A stretch of DNA of 64,000 nt from Alphaproteobacteria bacterium (GTDB lineage: Bacteria > Pseudomonadota > Alphaproteobacteria > Caulobacterales > Hyphomonadaceae). Shown here in pieces: positions 52,893-60,872 of the stretch; within the stretch, counting starts at the first letter, position 1, and every line of letters begins with the position of its first letter. Where the stretch lies: positions 1 through 64,000 of the forward strand of contig JAGWYJ010000010.1 in assembly GCA_018969425.1 (NCBI GenBank), in the 5' to 3' direction. The notes under the pieces were generated by a model. That model saw nothing but the letters and a program-made list of their open reading frames with translations. It searched no databases and was not told the origin of the DNA. The translations under genes were made by a program, and so were the position numbers.

Positions 52893-53459
52893 ATGAGGGA
52901 TCCCGATGAGGATCTGCTCGTCAGGATCGGGGCCGGCGACGCCGGCGCCGCCGCCAGCCTCGTGCGTCGGCATCTGTCCCGCATTCTCGCCCTGTCCCGG
53001 CGGATGCTGACGGACCCGAGCGAAGCGGAGGATGTGTCCCAGGAGGTGTTTCTCAAGGTCTGGCGGCAGGCCCCTCTCTGGCGGCCAGGTCAGGCGAAGT
53101 TCGAGACCTGGATTTATCGTGTCGCGCTGAACCTGTGTCTGGATCGCCTGCGGCGTCGTCGGCGGAACATGGGAGAGGTGTCGCCCGATCTCGCCGATCC
53201 GACGGCCTCCGCCACCCGGCCGCTGGAGGATGCGGAGCGACGCGGCCGCGTTCAGGTCGCTTTGGCGCGTCTGCCCGAGCGGCAAAGGGCCGCTTTGATC
53301 CTGTGCTATTACGACGAGTGCTCCAACATCGAGGCGTCCCGGCATCTCGGCGTGAGCGTGGAGGCTCTTGAAAGCCTGCTGGCACGGGCGCGACGGGGTC
53401 TGAAGCGGGAGCTGGCGGCGGAGCGTGGCGAGTTGATGGGAGCGCTGGATGGCGATTGA
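52893..53459 (+). CDS. ECF-type RNA polymerase sigma factor
   Basis: A 188-residue sigma-70 family protein with only regions 2 and 4: region 2 in SEAEDVSQEVFLKVWRQAPLWRPGQAKFETWIYRVALNLCLDRLRRRRR and region 4 in LPERQRAALILCYYDECSNIEASRHLGVSVEALESLLARARRGLKREL. Followed by an overlapping membrane anti-sigma candidate and a periplasmic sensor. A possible self-regulated promoter, GGAAAC at 52772 and CGTT at 52791, lies in the 183-base upstream gap, but its 13-base spacer is short. ATG at 52893. Confidence 0.92.
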   Translation: MRDPDEDLLVRIGAGDAGAAASLVRRHLSRILALSRRMLTDPSEAEDVSQEVFLKVWRQAPLWRPGQAKFETWIYRVALNLCLDRLRRRRRNMGEVSPDLADPTASATRPLEDAERRGRVQVALARLPERQRAALILCYYDECSNIEASRHLGVSVEALESLLARARRGLKRELAAERGELMGALDGD

Positions 53460-53916
53460 GCGACGGATCATGACCGAGGAGCGATTTCTCGAGCGACTGT
53501 CGGTATATGGGGCCGACCTGTCGCGCTGGCCGCAGGACGAGCGCGAGGCGGCTCGCCGCTGCCTCGAGGCCGGATCTCATCGCCTGCGCGATCTGTGGGA
53601 AAGCGAGGGGATGTTCGATGCGCTTCTTCAGGAGGCGACATGCCCTCCCGCGTCTGAGGCGCTGGTGCGCCGGGTCAGCGGCTCCTTTCGTGCGCCCGCT
53701 CAGCGGCGGTCCGGCTCGCTTCTGTCGCGATCCGGCGGCTGGCGAACGGGAGGGGCGATCGCAGCCTCGCTGCTCTTCGGTCTGATTGCAGGCGGACTTC
53801 TCGAGGCTCGGATCATCGAGACCGGAAACCATGAGGAGGAAGAGGATCTTTTCGCTCTGTCCGACGCCGCCGGCGTGAGCGTTCTTCTGACCGCGCTCGG
53901 CGAGACGGAGCGCTAG
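53449..53916 (+). CDS. Membrane anti-sigma factor candidate
   Basis: A 155-residue protein with a cytosolic N-terminal segment (RFLERLSVYGADLSRWPQDEREAARRCLEAG) of a kind often found directly after ECF sigma genes in alphaproteobacteria, one membrane helix at about 103-122 (TGGAIAASLLFGLIAGGLLEA) and a short periplasmic tail. No ZAS (HxxxCxxC) motif. ATG at 53449 overlaps the sigma stop by eleven bases, with GGAG seven bases before. Assignment rests on position, topology and the YGADLSRWP pattern. Confidence 0.78.
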   Translation: MAIERRIMTEERFLERLSVYGADLSRWPQDEREAARRCLEAGSHRLRDLWESEGMFDALLQEATCPPASEALVRRVSGSFRAPAQRRSGSLLSRSGGWRTGGAIAASLLFGLIAGGLLEARIIETGNHEEEEDLFALSDAAGVSVLLTALGETER

Positions 53917-53920
53917 CCCC

Positions 53921-54457
53921 ATGGCCCGGACGCTTCAGACGCTTCTGGTGATCTCTGCGCTGGCGAATGTCGCCCTGCTTGGCGTTGTGGGCGCGCGCTT
54001 CCTGAGGGCTGACGGGCCGGGGGGGCGGGAGGCCAGACCCGAGCGTCCGGCATCGGACGTCGTGCGGGCGGCGTGGGCGCAGCTGCCGGAGGAGGACAGG
54101 ACAGCCCTTCGCGCAGAGCTCCGGGAGCAGTGGCGGACCATGGCGCCGGATCGTGAGCGGCTGGCGGCGGCCGGTCGAGCGGTTCGCGATGCGGCGCTGA
54201 TCGAGCCGTTTGACGAGACGCGTCTGCGCAACGCCCTGATCGTCTTCCAGCAGCGTGAGCAGGTGGTGCGCATGCGCGCTGAGGATGTCCTCATCAGCCA
54301 TCTGGGCCGCATGCCTCCCGAGGCGCGTGCGACGGCGGCTGAGGGGTTGCTGACCCCGGCGAACATGCGCCTGGAGCGACAGGGCCGGGGGGGACGACGT
54401 TCGGTCGAACGGACTGCGGACGCTTCGGATGTGAAGCCGCCCGAGCGGGCGGACTGA
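53921..54457 (+). CDS. CnrX/CpxP-like periplasmic metal or stress sensor
   Basis: A 178-residue protein with an N-terminal membrane anchor (TLLVISALANVALLGVVGARFL) and a helical periplasmic domain (AWAQLPEEDRTALRAELREQWRTMAPDRERLAAAGRAVRDAALIEPFDETRLRNALIVFQQRE), as in the metal_resist/CnrX family. The LPEEDR-type helix and the long second helix fit. Downstream of sigma and anti-sigma by four bases, mirroring the CnrYXH module. Which metal or stress it senses is unknown; the usual His/Met ligands are sparse. Confidence 0.72.
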   Translation: MARTLQTLLVISALANVALLGVVGARFLRADGPGGREARPERPASDVVRAAWAQLPEEDRTALRAELREQWRTMAPDRERLAAAGRAVRDAALIEPFDETRLRNALIVFQQREQVVRMRAEDVLISHLGRMPPEARATAAEGLLTPANMRLERQGRGGRRSVERTADASDVKPPERAD

Positions 54458-54478
54458 GGAAGCCGCAAAGCGGCCGGC

Positions 54479-56800
54479 TCAGAAGAGATCGGAGGTCAGG
54501 AGAGCTTCCTCGTCCGTTTCGGTTTCGGATGTCCGGGGCTCTGTCGGCGGTGCGGCTGCCGGGGCCTTGGGTCGCTCGGCCAGGGAGATCGGCAGACGGA
54601 TCGAGGCGGTTGTTCCGACCCCGACTTCGCTCTCCAGGCGCAGATATCCGCCGTGCATGTCGACGAACGACTTGGTCAGGGCGAGGCCGAGACCAGCTCC
54701 GGCCGCCGTGCGTCCCCCGCGTTGCGAGCCCTGCTCGAACGGTTGGCCCAGTCGCGGAAGATCGTTCTTCGGGATGCCGACGCCTGTGTCCGCCACGCGG
54801 ATGACGAGCCAGTCTCCGTCTCGAAGGACGCCGACGCGAACCTCGCCTCCGGCGTCAGTGAAATTGATGGCGTTGGACAGAAGATTGAGGGTCATCTGTT
54901 TGACCGCCCGATGATCGGCGACGATCTTCGGAAGGTCGTCTTCGGGTTCGAAGGACAGGTGGATCCGCTTGTCTTCCGCCTGTCGCCGGATGAGTCGCAG
55001 AGCTGCGTCGACCGCATCGGCGCAGTCGATCAGGCGCGGCGTGATCTGCAAGCGGCCAGCCTCGACCTTGGTCATGTCGAGGATATCGTTGATCATGTCG
55101 AGCAGGGTCTGTCCCGACCTGAGGATATCGCTCGCATAGACCTGATACCGGGCGTCTCCCAGCGGTCCGTAGACCTCATGGACCAGCATCTCGGAAAAGC
55201 CGTTGATGGCGTTGAGAGGGGTTCTGAGCTCGTGGCTCATATTGGCGAGGAAGGTCGATTTGTGACGGCTCGCCCTGTCGGCGCGATCCGTTTCCTCCTT
55301 CAGGCGGCGAGCCAGTTCGCCCATATCGCTGCGGGCGGTCTCGAGGTCCGACGTGAGCGCCGCGAGGCGCTGTTCGGAGCGTGAGGTCTGGGCCTCCTGG
55401 GATCGTCGCCCCGTAATGTCGATCCCGATGGTGAGGCATCCGTCATGCGCCGTCCGACGTTCGCTGAGGCTGATCCAGACATCTCCTGCGAGCATGATCT
55501 CGCGACCGGAATTCTCCTCGGACGCCGGCTTTTCCCCGCGGATCCTTCGGGCGATTTCCGCCATGATGAAATCATGAGATGCGCCGGCGTGGACCACTTC
55601 GCTGTCGAGGCCGAAGACGGTCTCGAACTGTCGGTTCCAGTGAGTGAGCCGCCGGCGGGCGTCCCAGACCGCGACCGGTCCCGGGTGCGCTTCGAGGACG
55701 GCCCGGGCGACAGCGTCTGCGCGCCGCGTCCGATGAAGGGCGAGGATGCGGTCGGTGACATTGAGCAGGCCGCCTGCGAACCCCTCGCCCTCCGCTGCGC
55801 CGGTGAGCTCGACATAGGTTCCTGCCGAAGGACCCGCGGCCTGGAGGATGCAGCTCACGGCCTGTGAGCGCGAGGCTGGCGGAAACTGGGCGAGAAACTT
55901 CCGGTGATCCTCCTCCGTGATGAGGCGGAGGAAAGCGCTGAGAGGCAGGTCTCCGGATTGCTCCGAGCCGAGGAGGGCGGCGGCTTCAGGACTGAGGTGG
56001 ATTTTCTGGCGGGCCGGAACATAACGCCAGCGCCCTATAAGACCCTGAACCTCGCCGGACGGGGCGGAGCCCTGAGCTGAGCTGAGCCCTCCCTGAACGC
56101 GCATCAAAGCCCGGGTGAGGCCGGCGATCGCGAGGGCGGGAGCGGCGATGAGGAGGGCGTAGATGAGAAGACGCACGAGATCGGAGGAGGTCATCCACGG
56201 CGTCATCCGGGTGACGCAGGCGGCGAGGCCCGTATCTCCAAGACGCGAGCAGGCGAGCACGCCGCGTTCCCCGCCCATGGAGATGAAGCGCGCCGTGAGC
56301 TGGGTGCCTTCGATGCGGGTGATTGTGAACGTCCGCCCCTCATCCTGGGGCGGCAGATATTCTTCTTCAGGGATAAGGCCCCACACCCAGCCGGCATTGG
56401 GGTCGAGGGCGAAGATCTTCACCCCGTCTTCGGCGAGTTCGGCCCACCCTTCGCTGTCCGGGGCCGCCCGGCCGGTCATCCTGAACGGGGCGCCGTCCCG
56501 GATCTCCTCCTGGCTGGCCCCGGTGAGGATAAGGCCTTCCATTCGGGAGTGAACTTCGGTGAGTTCGGCCCGGACCTGAGCGGCGAGGGCGATCGATTCC
56601 CGAGCCTGCTGCTCCAGCATGGCGGTGTCTGCGCTTGAGCGTTCTTCCGCCGCCTTGAGGACAAGCGCGAGCGCGAAAGCGGTCATCAGAGCGGCCAGCA
56701 GTCCGACGGGGACCGTCCTGCGGACGGACCGGGTCGGCGGTGTGCGGACCTGTCGGGCGAAGAGGAAAGGCAACGGCTCGTCTCCGGGTCGTGAGCTCAC
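54479..56800 (-). CDS. PAS-containing sensor histidine kinase, PleC-like
   Basis: A 773-residue kinase with two membrane helices (about 30-50 and 205-232), a periplasmic domain between, two PAS-like domains (about 250-355 and 375-475; VAVWDARRRLTHWNRQFETVFGLD), a coiled coil, HisKA with His at about 521 (STFLANMSHELRTPLNAINGFSEMLVHEVYGPLGDARY) and HATPase (NLLSNAINFTDAGGE, DTGVGIP, GAGLGLAL). The VYGPLGDARYQVYASDI stretch is PleC/DivJ type. GTG start at 56800; a perfect CtrA box lies 32 bases upstream. A final Glu/Thr-rich tail is species-specific. Confidence 0.82.
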   Translation of the reverse strand: MSSRPGDEPLPFLFARQVRTPPTRSVRRTVPVGLLAALMTAFALALVLKAAEERSSADTAMLEQQARESIALAAQVRAELTEVHSRMEGLILTGASQEEIRDGAPFRMTGRAAPDSEGWAELAEDGVKIFALDPNAGWVWGLIPEEEYLPPQDEGRTFTITRIEGTQLTARFISMGGERGVLACSRLGDTGLAACVTRMTPWMTSSDLVRLLIYALLIAAPALAIAGLTRALMRVQGGLSSAQGSAPSGEVQGLIGRWRYVPARQKIHLSPEAAALLGSEQSGDLPLSAFLRLITEEDHRKFLAQFPPASRSQAVSCILQAAGPSAGTYVELTGAAEGEGFAGGLLNVTDRILALHRTRRADAVARAVLEAHPGPVAVWDARRRLTHWNRQFETVFGLDSEVVHAGASHDFIMAEIARRIRGEKPASEENSGREIMLAGDVWISLSERRTAHDGCLTIGIDITGRRSQEAQTSRSEQRLAALTSDLETARSDMGELARRLKEETDRADRASRHKSTFLANMSHELRTPLNAINGFSEMLVHEVYGPLGDARYQVYASDILRSGQTLLDMINDILDMTKVEAGRLQITPRLIDCADAVDAALRLIRRQAEDKRIHLSFEPEDDLPKIVADHRAVKQMTLNLLSNAINFTDAGGEVRVGVLRDGDWLVIRVADTGVGIPKNDLPRLGQPFEQGSQRGGRTAAGAGLGLALTKSFVDMHGGYLRLESEVGVGTTASIRLPISLAERPKAPAAAPPTEPRTSETETDEEALLTSDLF

Positions 56801-56832
56801 TTAAGCCCCGGATTCGAAAGGCGGCGAAAGGG

Positions 56833-56848
56833 TTAACGGCAGGTTAAC
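56833..56848. promoter_or_regulatory. CtrA box upstream of the PleC-like kinase
   Basis: TTAACGGCAGGTTAAC contains TTAA-N7-TTAA exactly, followed by C, and reads equally on the minus strand as TTAA-N7-TTAACC. It lies 32 bases before the kinase start. This is the consensus of CtrA, the alphaproteobacterial cell-cycle regulator. Confidence 0.7.
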
Positions 56849-56929
56849 AGGATCTAGGTTGTGAATGAACGCACGGCTCTGATCGGGCGGGTGTGGCGCA
56901 TTCGCCATCAATTCCGAGGGACGGCGCGC

Positions 56930-58057
56930 TCAGGCGACCGCCGAGAGGCCTGAGCGGCCGCCCACGCGAAAGGCGCGGTCGATCACCGGACGGCCGAAGA
57001 GATAGCCCTGAGCGTAGCGCACGCCTGCGTCCATGAGGAGGGCGCGGTCGGCTTCCGTCTCCACCCGCTCGCCGACGGAGGCGACCCCGAGCTCCTCGCA
57101 CATCCTGGCCAGATGTCGGATCAGGGCGAGACCCCGAACGGAGCTCCCCGAGCCGTCCAGAAAGCTTCCGTCGAATTTGAGACTGTCGACGTCGAGGGCG
57201 CGCAGATAGCCGAAGGAGGCGGCGCCTGATCCGAAATCGTCGAGGGAGACGCTGAGGCCGGCCTGACGCAGCCGGCGCACGCCCCGGGCGGCGGCGTCGA
57301 TATCGGCGATCCTTGAGGACTCGGTGATCTCGACGATCAGCCGGCCCGGATCGATCCGGTAGCCCCGGATGAGAGCGCAAAGTTCGTCGGTCACGTCGGG
57401 TCGCTGGATGGAATCGCCCGAAATGTTGACCGCAAGACGGAAGGCCGGATCGCCGACCGTGGCCAGCCGGTCGGCGGCGGCCCGCACCATGATGTAGTCG
57501 AGCTGGCAGATCTGACCGCTTCGTTCGGCGGCTGCGATGAGGTCGGCCGGAGATCGTTCGGCCTCGAAGCGGGCGAGGATCTCGAAATGGCTGATCGCCC
57601 CGGTGCGGGTGTCGACGACGGGCTGGCGGGCGATGGAGAGCTCGCCCCCTGTGACCGCATCCCGGAAGCGCTCAGCCAGGATGTCTTCGATCCGGTCCCC
57701 GTTGACGGGAATGAGCGGCGGCGTGCGTGAGAGAATGATCCGGAAGCGATCGGGATCCGAGGGATTGCGTTGCACCAGGATCCGGCGGCCGCCCTCGAGG
57801 CCTCCCTGATCTTCCCAGCAGAGACGTCGTCCGGGGGCGAGAGACCACAGATCCTCACGGAGACGGCCGCGTTCGGCCTCCGAGATCAGCTCGATGAGAT
57901 TCTTGCCGATCAGCCGGTCGCAGGTCGGATGATGGAGGAGGTAGGCTTCGCCCACGGCGGAGAGGATGCTGGCGAACCCGTCCGCTTCGACCAGAAGGTC
58001 GCCTGCGGCCAGCGCAAAGCCGGTCAACGACGCGAGGTCAGGGTCAGAAACCGACAT
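56930..58057 (-). CDS. PAS-like plus EAL domain cyclic-di-GMP phosphodiesterase
   Basis: About 375 residues. The first 130 resemble a PAS domain (LLVEADGFASILSAVGEAYLLHHPTCDRLIGKNLIELI), the rest an EAL domain. The EAL motif reads EIL (SHFEILARFEA), other catalytic and metal-binding positions are kept: Asn in VNISGD, Glu in VEITESS, DDFGSG, Lys in LKFDGS, GERVET and QGYLFGRP. Activity is plausible. No GGDEF domain or membrane part. I use the ATG at 58057; a TTG at 58075 with GAGAGG before it is an alternative. Confidence 0.87.
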   Translation of the reverse strand: MSVSDPDLASLTGFALAAGDLLVEADGFASILSAVGEAYLLHHPTCDRLIGKNLIELISEAERGRLREDLWSLAPGRRLCWEDQGGLEGGRRILVQRNPSDPDRFRIILSRTPPLIPVNGDRIEDILAERFRDAVTGGELSIARQPVVDTRTGAISHFEILARFEAERSPADLIAAAERSGQICQLDYIMVRAAADRLATVGDPAFRLAVNISGDSIQRPDVTDELCALIRGYRIDPGRLIVEITESSRIADIDAAARGVRRLRQAGLSVSLDDFGSGAASFGYLRALDVDSLKFDGSFLDGSGSSVRGLALIRHLARMCEELGVASVGERVETEADRALLMDAGVRYAQGYLFGRPVIDRAFRVGGRSGLSAVA

Positions 58058-58106
58058 GTCGGAGGTCCGGGACAAACACCTCTCAAAACCTAGGGGGTTT
58101 AGGTGA

Positions 58107-58136
58107 CCGCAAGGTTAATGAAAATTCACCCTGCGG
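58107..58136. terminator. Hairpin at the 3' end of pepN
   Basis: On the minus strand CCGCAGGGT pairs with AACCTTGCGG (one G-T pair), with a loop containing ATTTTCATT, spanning the pepN stop; a second small stem ACCTA-N7-TAGGT followed by TTTT lies next to it (58088-58104). Together they could end pepN transcription before the EAL gene. Confidence 0.3.
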
Positions 58137-60750
58137 TGTCGGGGTCCTCGCCGAGCGCGCGCCCGAGAATGTCGAGCGCGTTTTTTGACAGAGAGCGGCC
58201 GGCCAGCCGCTCGAGCTCGGCCTGCGCTGCGGACCGTCTCGGGGCGTCGAAGGAGCGCCAGCTTTCAAACGCGGAGGCGAGGCGTGCGGAGAGCGCGGGA
58301 TTGAGCGGGTCGATCTCGAGGATCATGTCGCCGAGGAAGCGGTAGCCCCAGCCGTCGGGCTTATGGAAGGCGACAGGATTGTTCATGGCGAAGGAGGCGG
58401 CGAGGGCCCGGACGCGGTTCGGGTTACGTCGATCGAAATCCCCTCTCTGGGCGAGGGACATGAGACGGCTGCGGATATCGGCGCGAACCGCCATGGCCTG
58501 GACGCCGTACCATTTGTCCATGACCAGGGGGGAGTTGGACCACGTCGTCTCGAAGTCGGCGAGCGCCTCGTCGAACCTGTCTCCGTCGAGGTTGGAGAGG
58601 GCGGTGAGGGCGGCAAGGCGCGTCGTCATCGTCCGGGCGTTCCGGAAGGCGCGCGACAGACGGTCCCCGTGGATCTCTCCGAGGCTGGAGAGAAGCGAGA
58701 GAGCGCCGGCGCGCAGGGCGCGCCGACCCGCTGCGGGAGCGGACGGATCGAACCGGTCCTCTTCGGGCATGTCGAGGACCGCAAGGAGGCGCTCCTCGAG
58801 CGTTCGCGCAAGTCCCTGGCGCAGAGCGGTGCGTCGGGCGTGCAGGGCGTCGGGATCCGCGTCCGTCATTCCGGCGATGAGTTCGCCCACCTGCGGGGCG
58901 TAAAGGAGGACCGCCCCATAAGCGGGATCCTCGGCGGCGCGGGACAGGGAGACGGCGACTGCGTCGACATAATCCCCCAGCCGCTCGGACCCAGCCGTCC
59001 CCGGGTTGAGGATGAGGCTCCTTGCGATCGACTGCAGGGCCTCCCACTGGGCGAAGGGATCGTCGTCGCAACCTGCAAGCGCCGCCCGGTCGTCCTCGCT
59101 TGCGCCGTCGATCAGGCGCACCGGAGCGGAGAACCCGCGATTGAGCGAGGCGCGGGGCGGAGAGGAGACGTCGGCGAACGTGAACTCGGCTTCATCACGA
59201 TCCAGAACGAGCACATGCTCGTCCGCCGAGCGGCCTTCGAGGCGCGTCGTGAGTTTGACGCCGTTGGAATCGAACAGGGCGGCTCGGATCGGGATCATGA
59301 GGGGCGCCTTGAAGGGCTGGCCCGGTGTCGGTCCTGTGGTCTGCTTCAGGCGCAGTCGATAGCGTCCCTCTTTCGGCTCGAAGCGACCCGAGGCGGTGAT
59401 TGTCGGCGTTCCGGCCTGAGCGTACCAGAGCGAGAAGGCGTCGAGATTGACGGAGGTATAGGGGCGGAAGCTGTTGACGAAATCCTCGATGGTCGCCGCC
59501 TGTCCGTCCTGGGTGTCGAAATAGCGCTGGACGCCCTGCCAGAAGGCGTCGTCTCCGATGATCAGGCGCAGCATGCGGATCACCTCCGCGCCTTTCTCGT
59601 AGACGGTGGCGGTGTAGAGATTATCGATCCGGCCGTAGGTCGCCGGCCGCACGGCGTGCGCCAGAGGGCCTGCGTCCTCAGGGAATTGCCGGCTTCTCAG
59701 ACGGATGACGTCCTTGATCCGGGTGACGGCGGCCGACCGCATGGAGCGTGAGAACTCCTGGTCGCGATAGACGGTGAGCCCCTCCTTCAGGCACAGCTGG
59801 AACCAGTCGCGGCATGTGATGCGGTTTCCGGTCCAGTTGTGGAAATACTCATGGGCCACGATGCTCTCGATGGCCTCGAAGTCGACATCGGTGGCGCTTT
59901 CTCCGTCTGCGAGGACGTAGGCGGAGTTGAAGATGTTCAGTCCCTTGTTCTCCATCGCCCCGAAATTGAAGTCTCTGACGGCGACGATCTGGAAGACGTC
60001 CAGATCATACTCCCGTCCCCAGACCTCTTCATCCCAGCGCATGGAGCGCCGCAGCGAGTCCATCGCGTAGGCCGCCTTAGGCGCATCGCCCTCCTCGACG
60101 TGGATGGCGAGACGAACCTGTCGGCCCGACGATGTGAGGAAGGTTTCCTCCAGCACGTCGAAGCGTCCGCCCACGAGGGCGAAGAGATAGGAGGGCTTGG
60201 GGTGCGGATCGGTCCATTCCCGGAAGTGTCGCGCGCCGGGCAGATCGCCCGCAGCTCCCGGATTGCCGTTCGACAGGAGGTAGGGATAGCGCAGAGCGTC
60301 CGCCTCGATGCGCACGAAGAAGGGAGCGAGGACGTCGGGCCGGTCCGGGTAATAGGTGATCCGGCGGAAGCCTTCAGCTTCGCACTGGGTGCAGAAGCGT
60401 CCGCTCGACATGTAGAGGCCGGAGAGCTCCGTATTCGCGATCGGGTGGATGAGGGTTTCGATTTCGAGCTCGAAACGATCGCCCGGATCGTGGATGGTGA
60501 GCCCTTCGGCGTCGACGATGTAGGCCTCGTTCGCGACCTCCCGACCATTGAGACGAAGACGAAGGAGGGTCAGTTTTTCGCCTTCAAGGCGAAGCGGCGC
60601 CCGCGTCTCGGAAGAGCGTTCCATCTCGAGGCGCGAGACGACGATCGTCTCTTCCGGGTCGAGGCGGAAATGCAGGCTGACCTGCCGGATCCGGAAGGGG
60701 AAGGGCGCGTAATCGGCCAGCCTGACCTGGGGCGCGGTGTCGGTTTTCAT
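58126..60750 (-). CDS. pepN: Aminopeptidase N
   Basis: An 874-residue cytosolic M1 zinc aminopeptidase. Exopeptidase motif GAMENKGLNIFN, zinc-binding HEYFHNWTGNRITCRDWFQLCLKEGLTVYRDQEFS (HExxH plus the distant Glu), and the C-terminal helical DUF3458-type domains. Length is that of the Gram-negative PepN family. ATG with GAGG five bases before. Same strand as the exporter upstream but 122 bases apart, with a hairpin-like CAGGG-N7-CCCTG in the gap. Confidence 0.96.
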   Translation of the reverse strand: MKTDTAPQVRLADYAPFPFRIRQVSLHFRLDPEETIVVSRLEMERSSETRAPLRLEGEKLTLLRLRLNGREVANEAYIVDAEGLTIHDPGDRFELEIETLIHPIANTELSGLYMSSGRFCTQCEAEGFRRITYYPDRPDVLAPFFVRIEADALRYPYLLSNGNPGAAGDLPGARHFREWTDPHPKPSYLFALVGGRFDVLEETFLTSSGRQVRLAIHVEEGDAPKAAYAMDSLRRSMRWDEEVWGREYDLDVFQIVAVRDFNFGAMENKGLNIFNSAYVLADGESATDVDFEAIESIVAHEYFHNWTGNRITCRDWFQLCLKEGLTVYRDQEFSRSMRSAAVTRIKDVIRLRSRQFPEDAGPLAHAVRPATYGRIDNLYTATVYEKGAEVIRMLRLIIGDDAFWQGVQRYFDTQDGQAATIEDFVNSFRPYTSVNLDAFSLWYAQAGTPTITASGRFEPKEGRYRLRLKQTTGPTPGQPFKAPLMIPIRAALFDSNGVKLTTRLEGRSADEHVLVLDRDEAEFTFADVSSPPRASLNRGFSAPVRLIDGASEDDRAALAGCDDDPFAQWEALQSIARSLILNPGTAGSERLGDYVDAVAVSLSRAAEDPAYGAVLLYAPQVGELIAGMTDADPDALHARRTALRQGLARTLEERLLAVLDMPEEDRFDPSAPAAGRRALRAGALSLLSSLGEIHGDRLSRAFRNARTMTTRLAALTALSNLDGDRFDEALADFETTWSNSPLVMDKWYGVQAMAVRADIRSRLMSLAQRGDFDRRNPNRVRALAASFAMNNPVAFHKPDGWGYRFLGDMILEIDPLNPALSARLASAFESWRSFDAPRRSAAQAELERLAGRSLSKNALDILGRALGEDPDTAG

Positions 60751-60872
60751 CTCGACCTCGTTGCGAGCCCCGGGGACAAGGACCGCTCGTCCCCCATGCC
60801 TACAGACTTCTGCAGGGATTTAAACCCTGTCTGTTTCGATTCGGGACACTTTGCTCAACGCCTTGACCCCGA

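Noticed and set aside
51891-53471. 526-codon minus-strand frame across the end of glnE and the ECF sigma gene
   Set aside because: Spans two clear plus-strand genes and has no domain of its own.
58363-59751. 462-codon plus-strand frame inside pepN
   Set aside because: Antisense to aminopeptidase N motifs; no recognisable domain or ribosome site.
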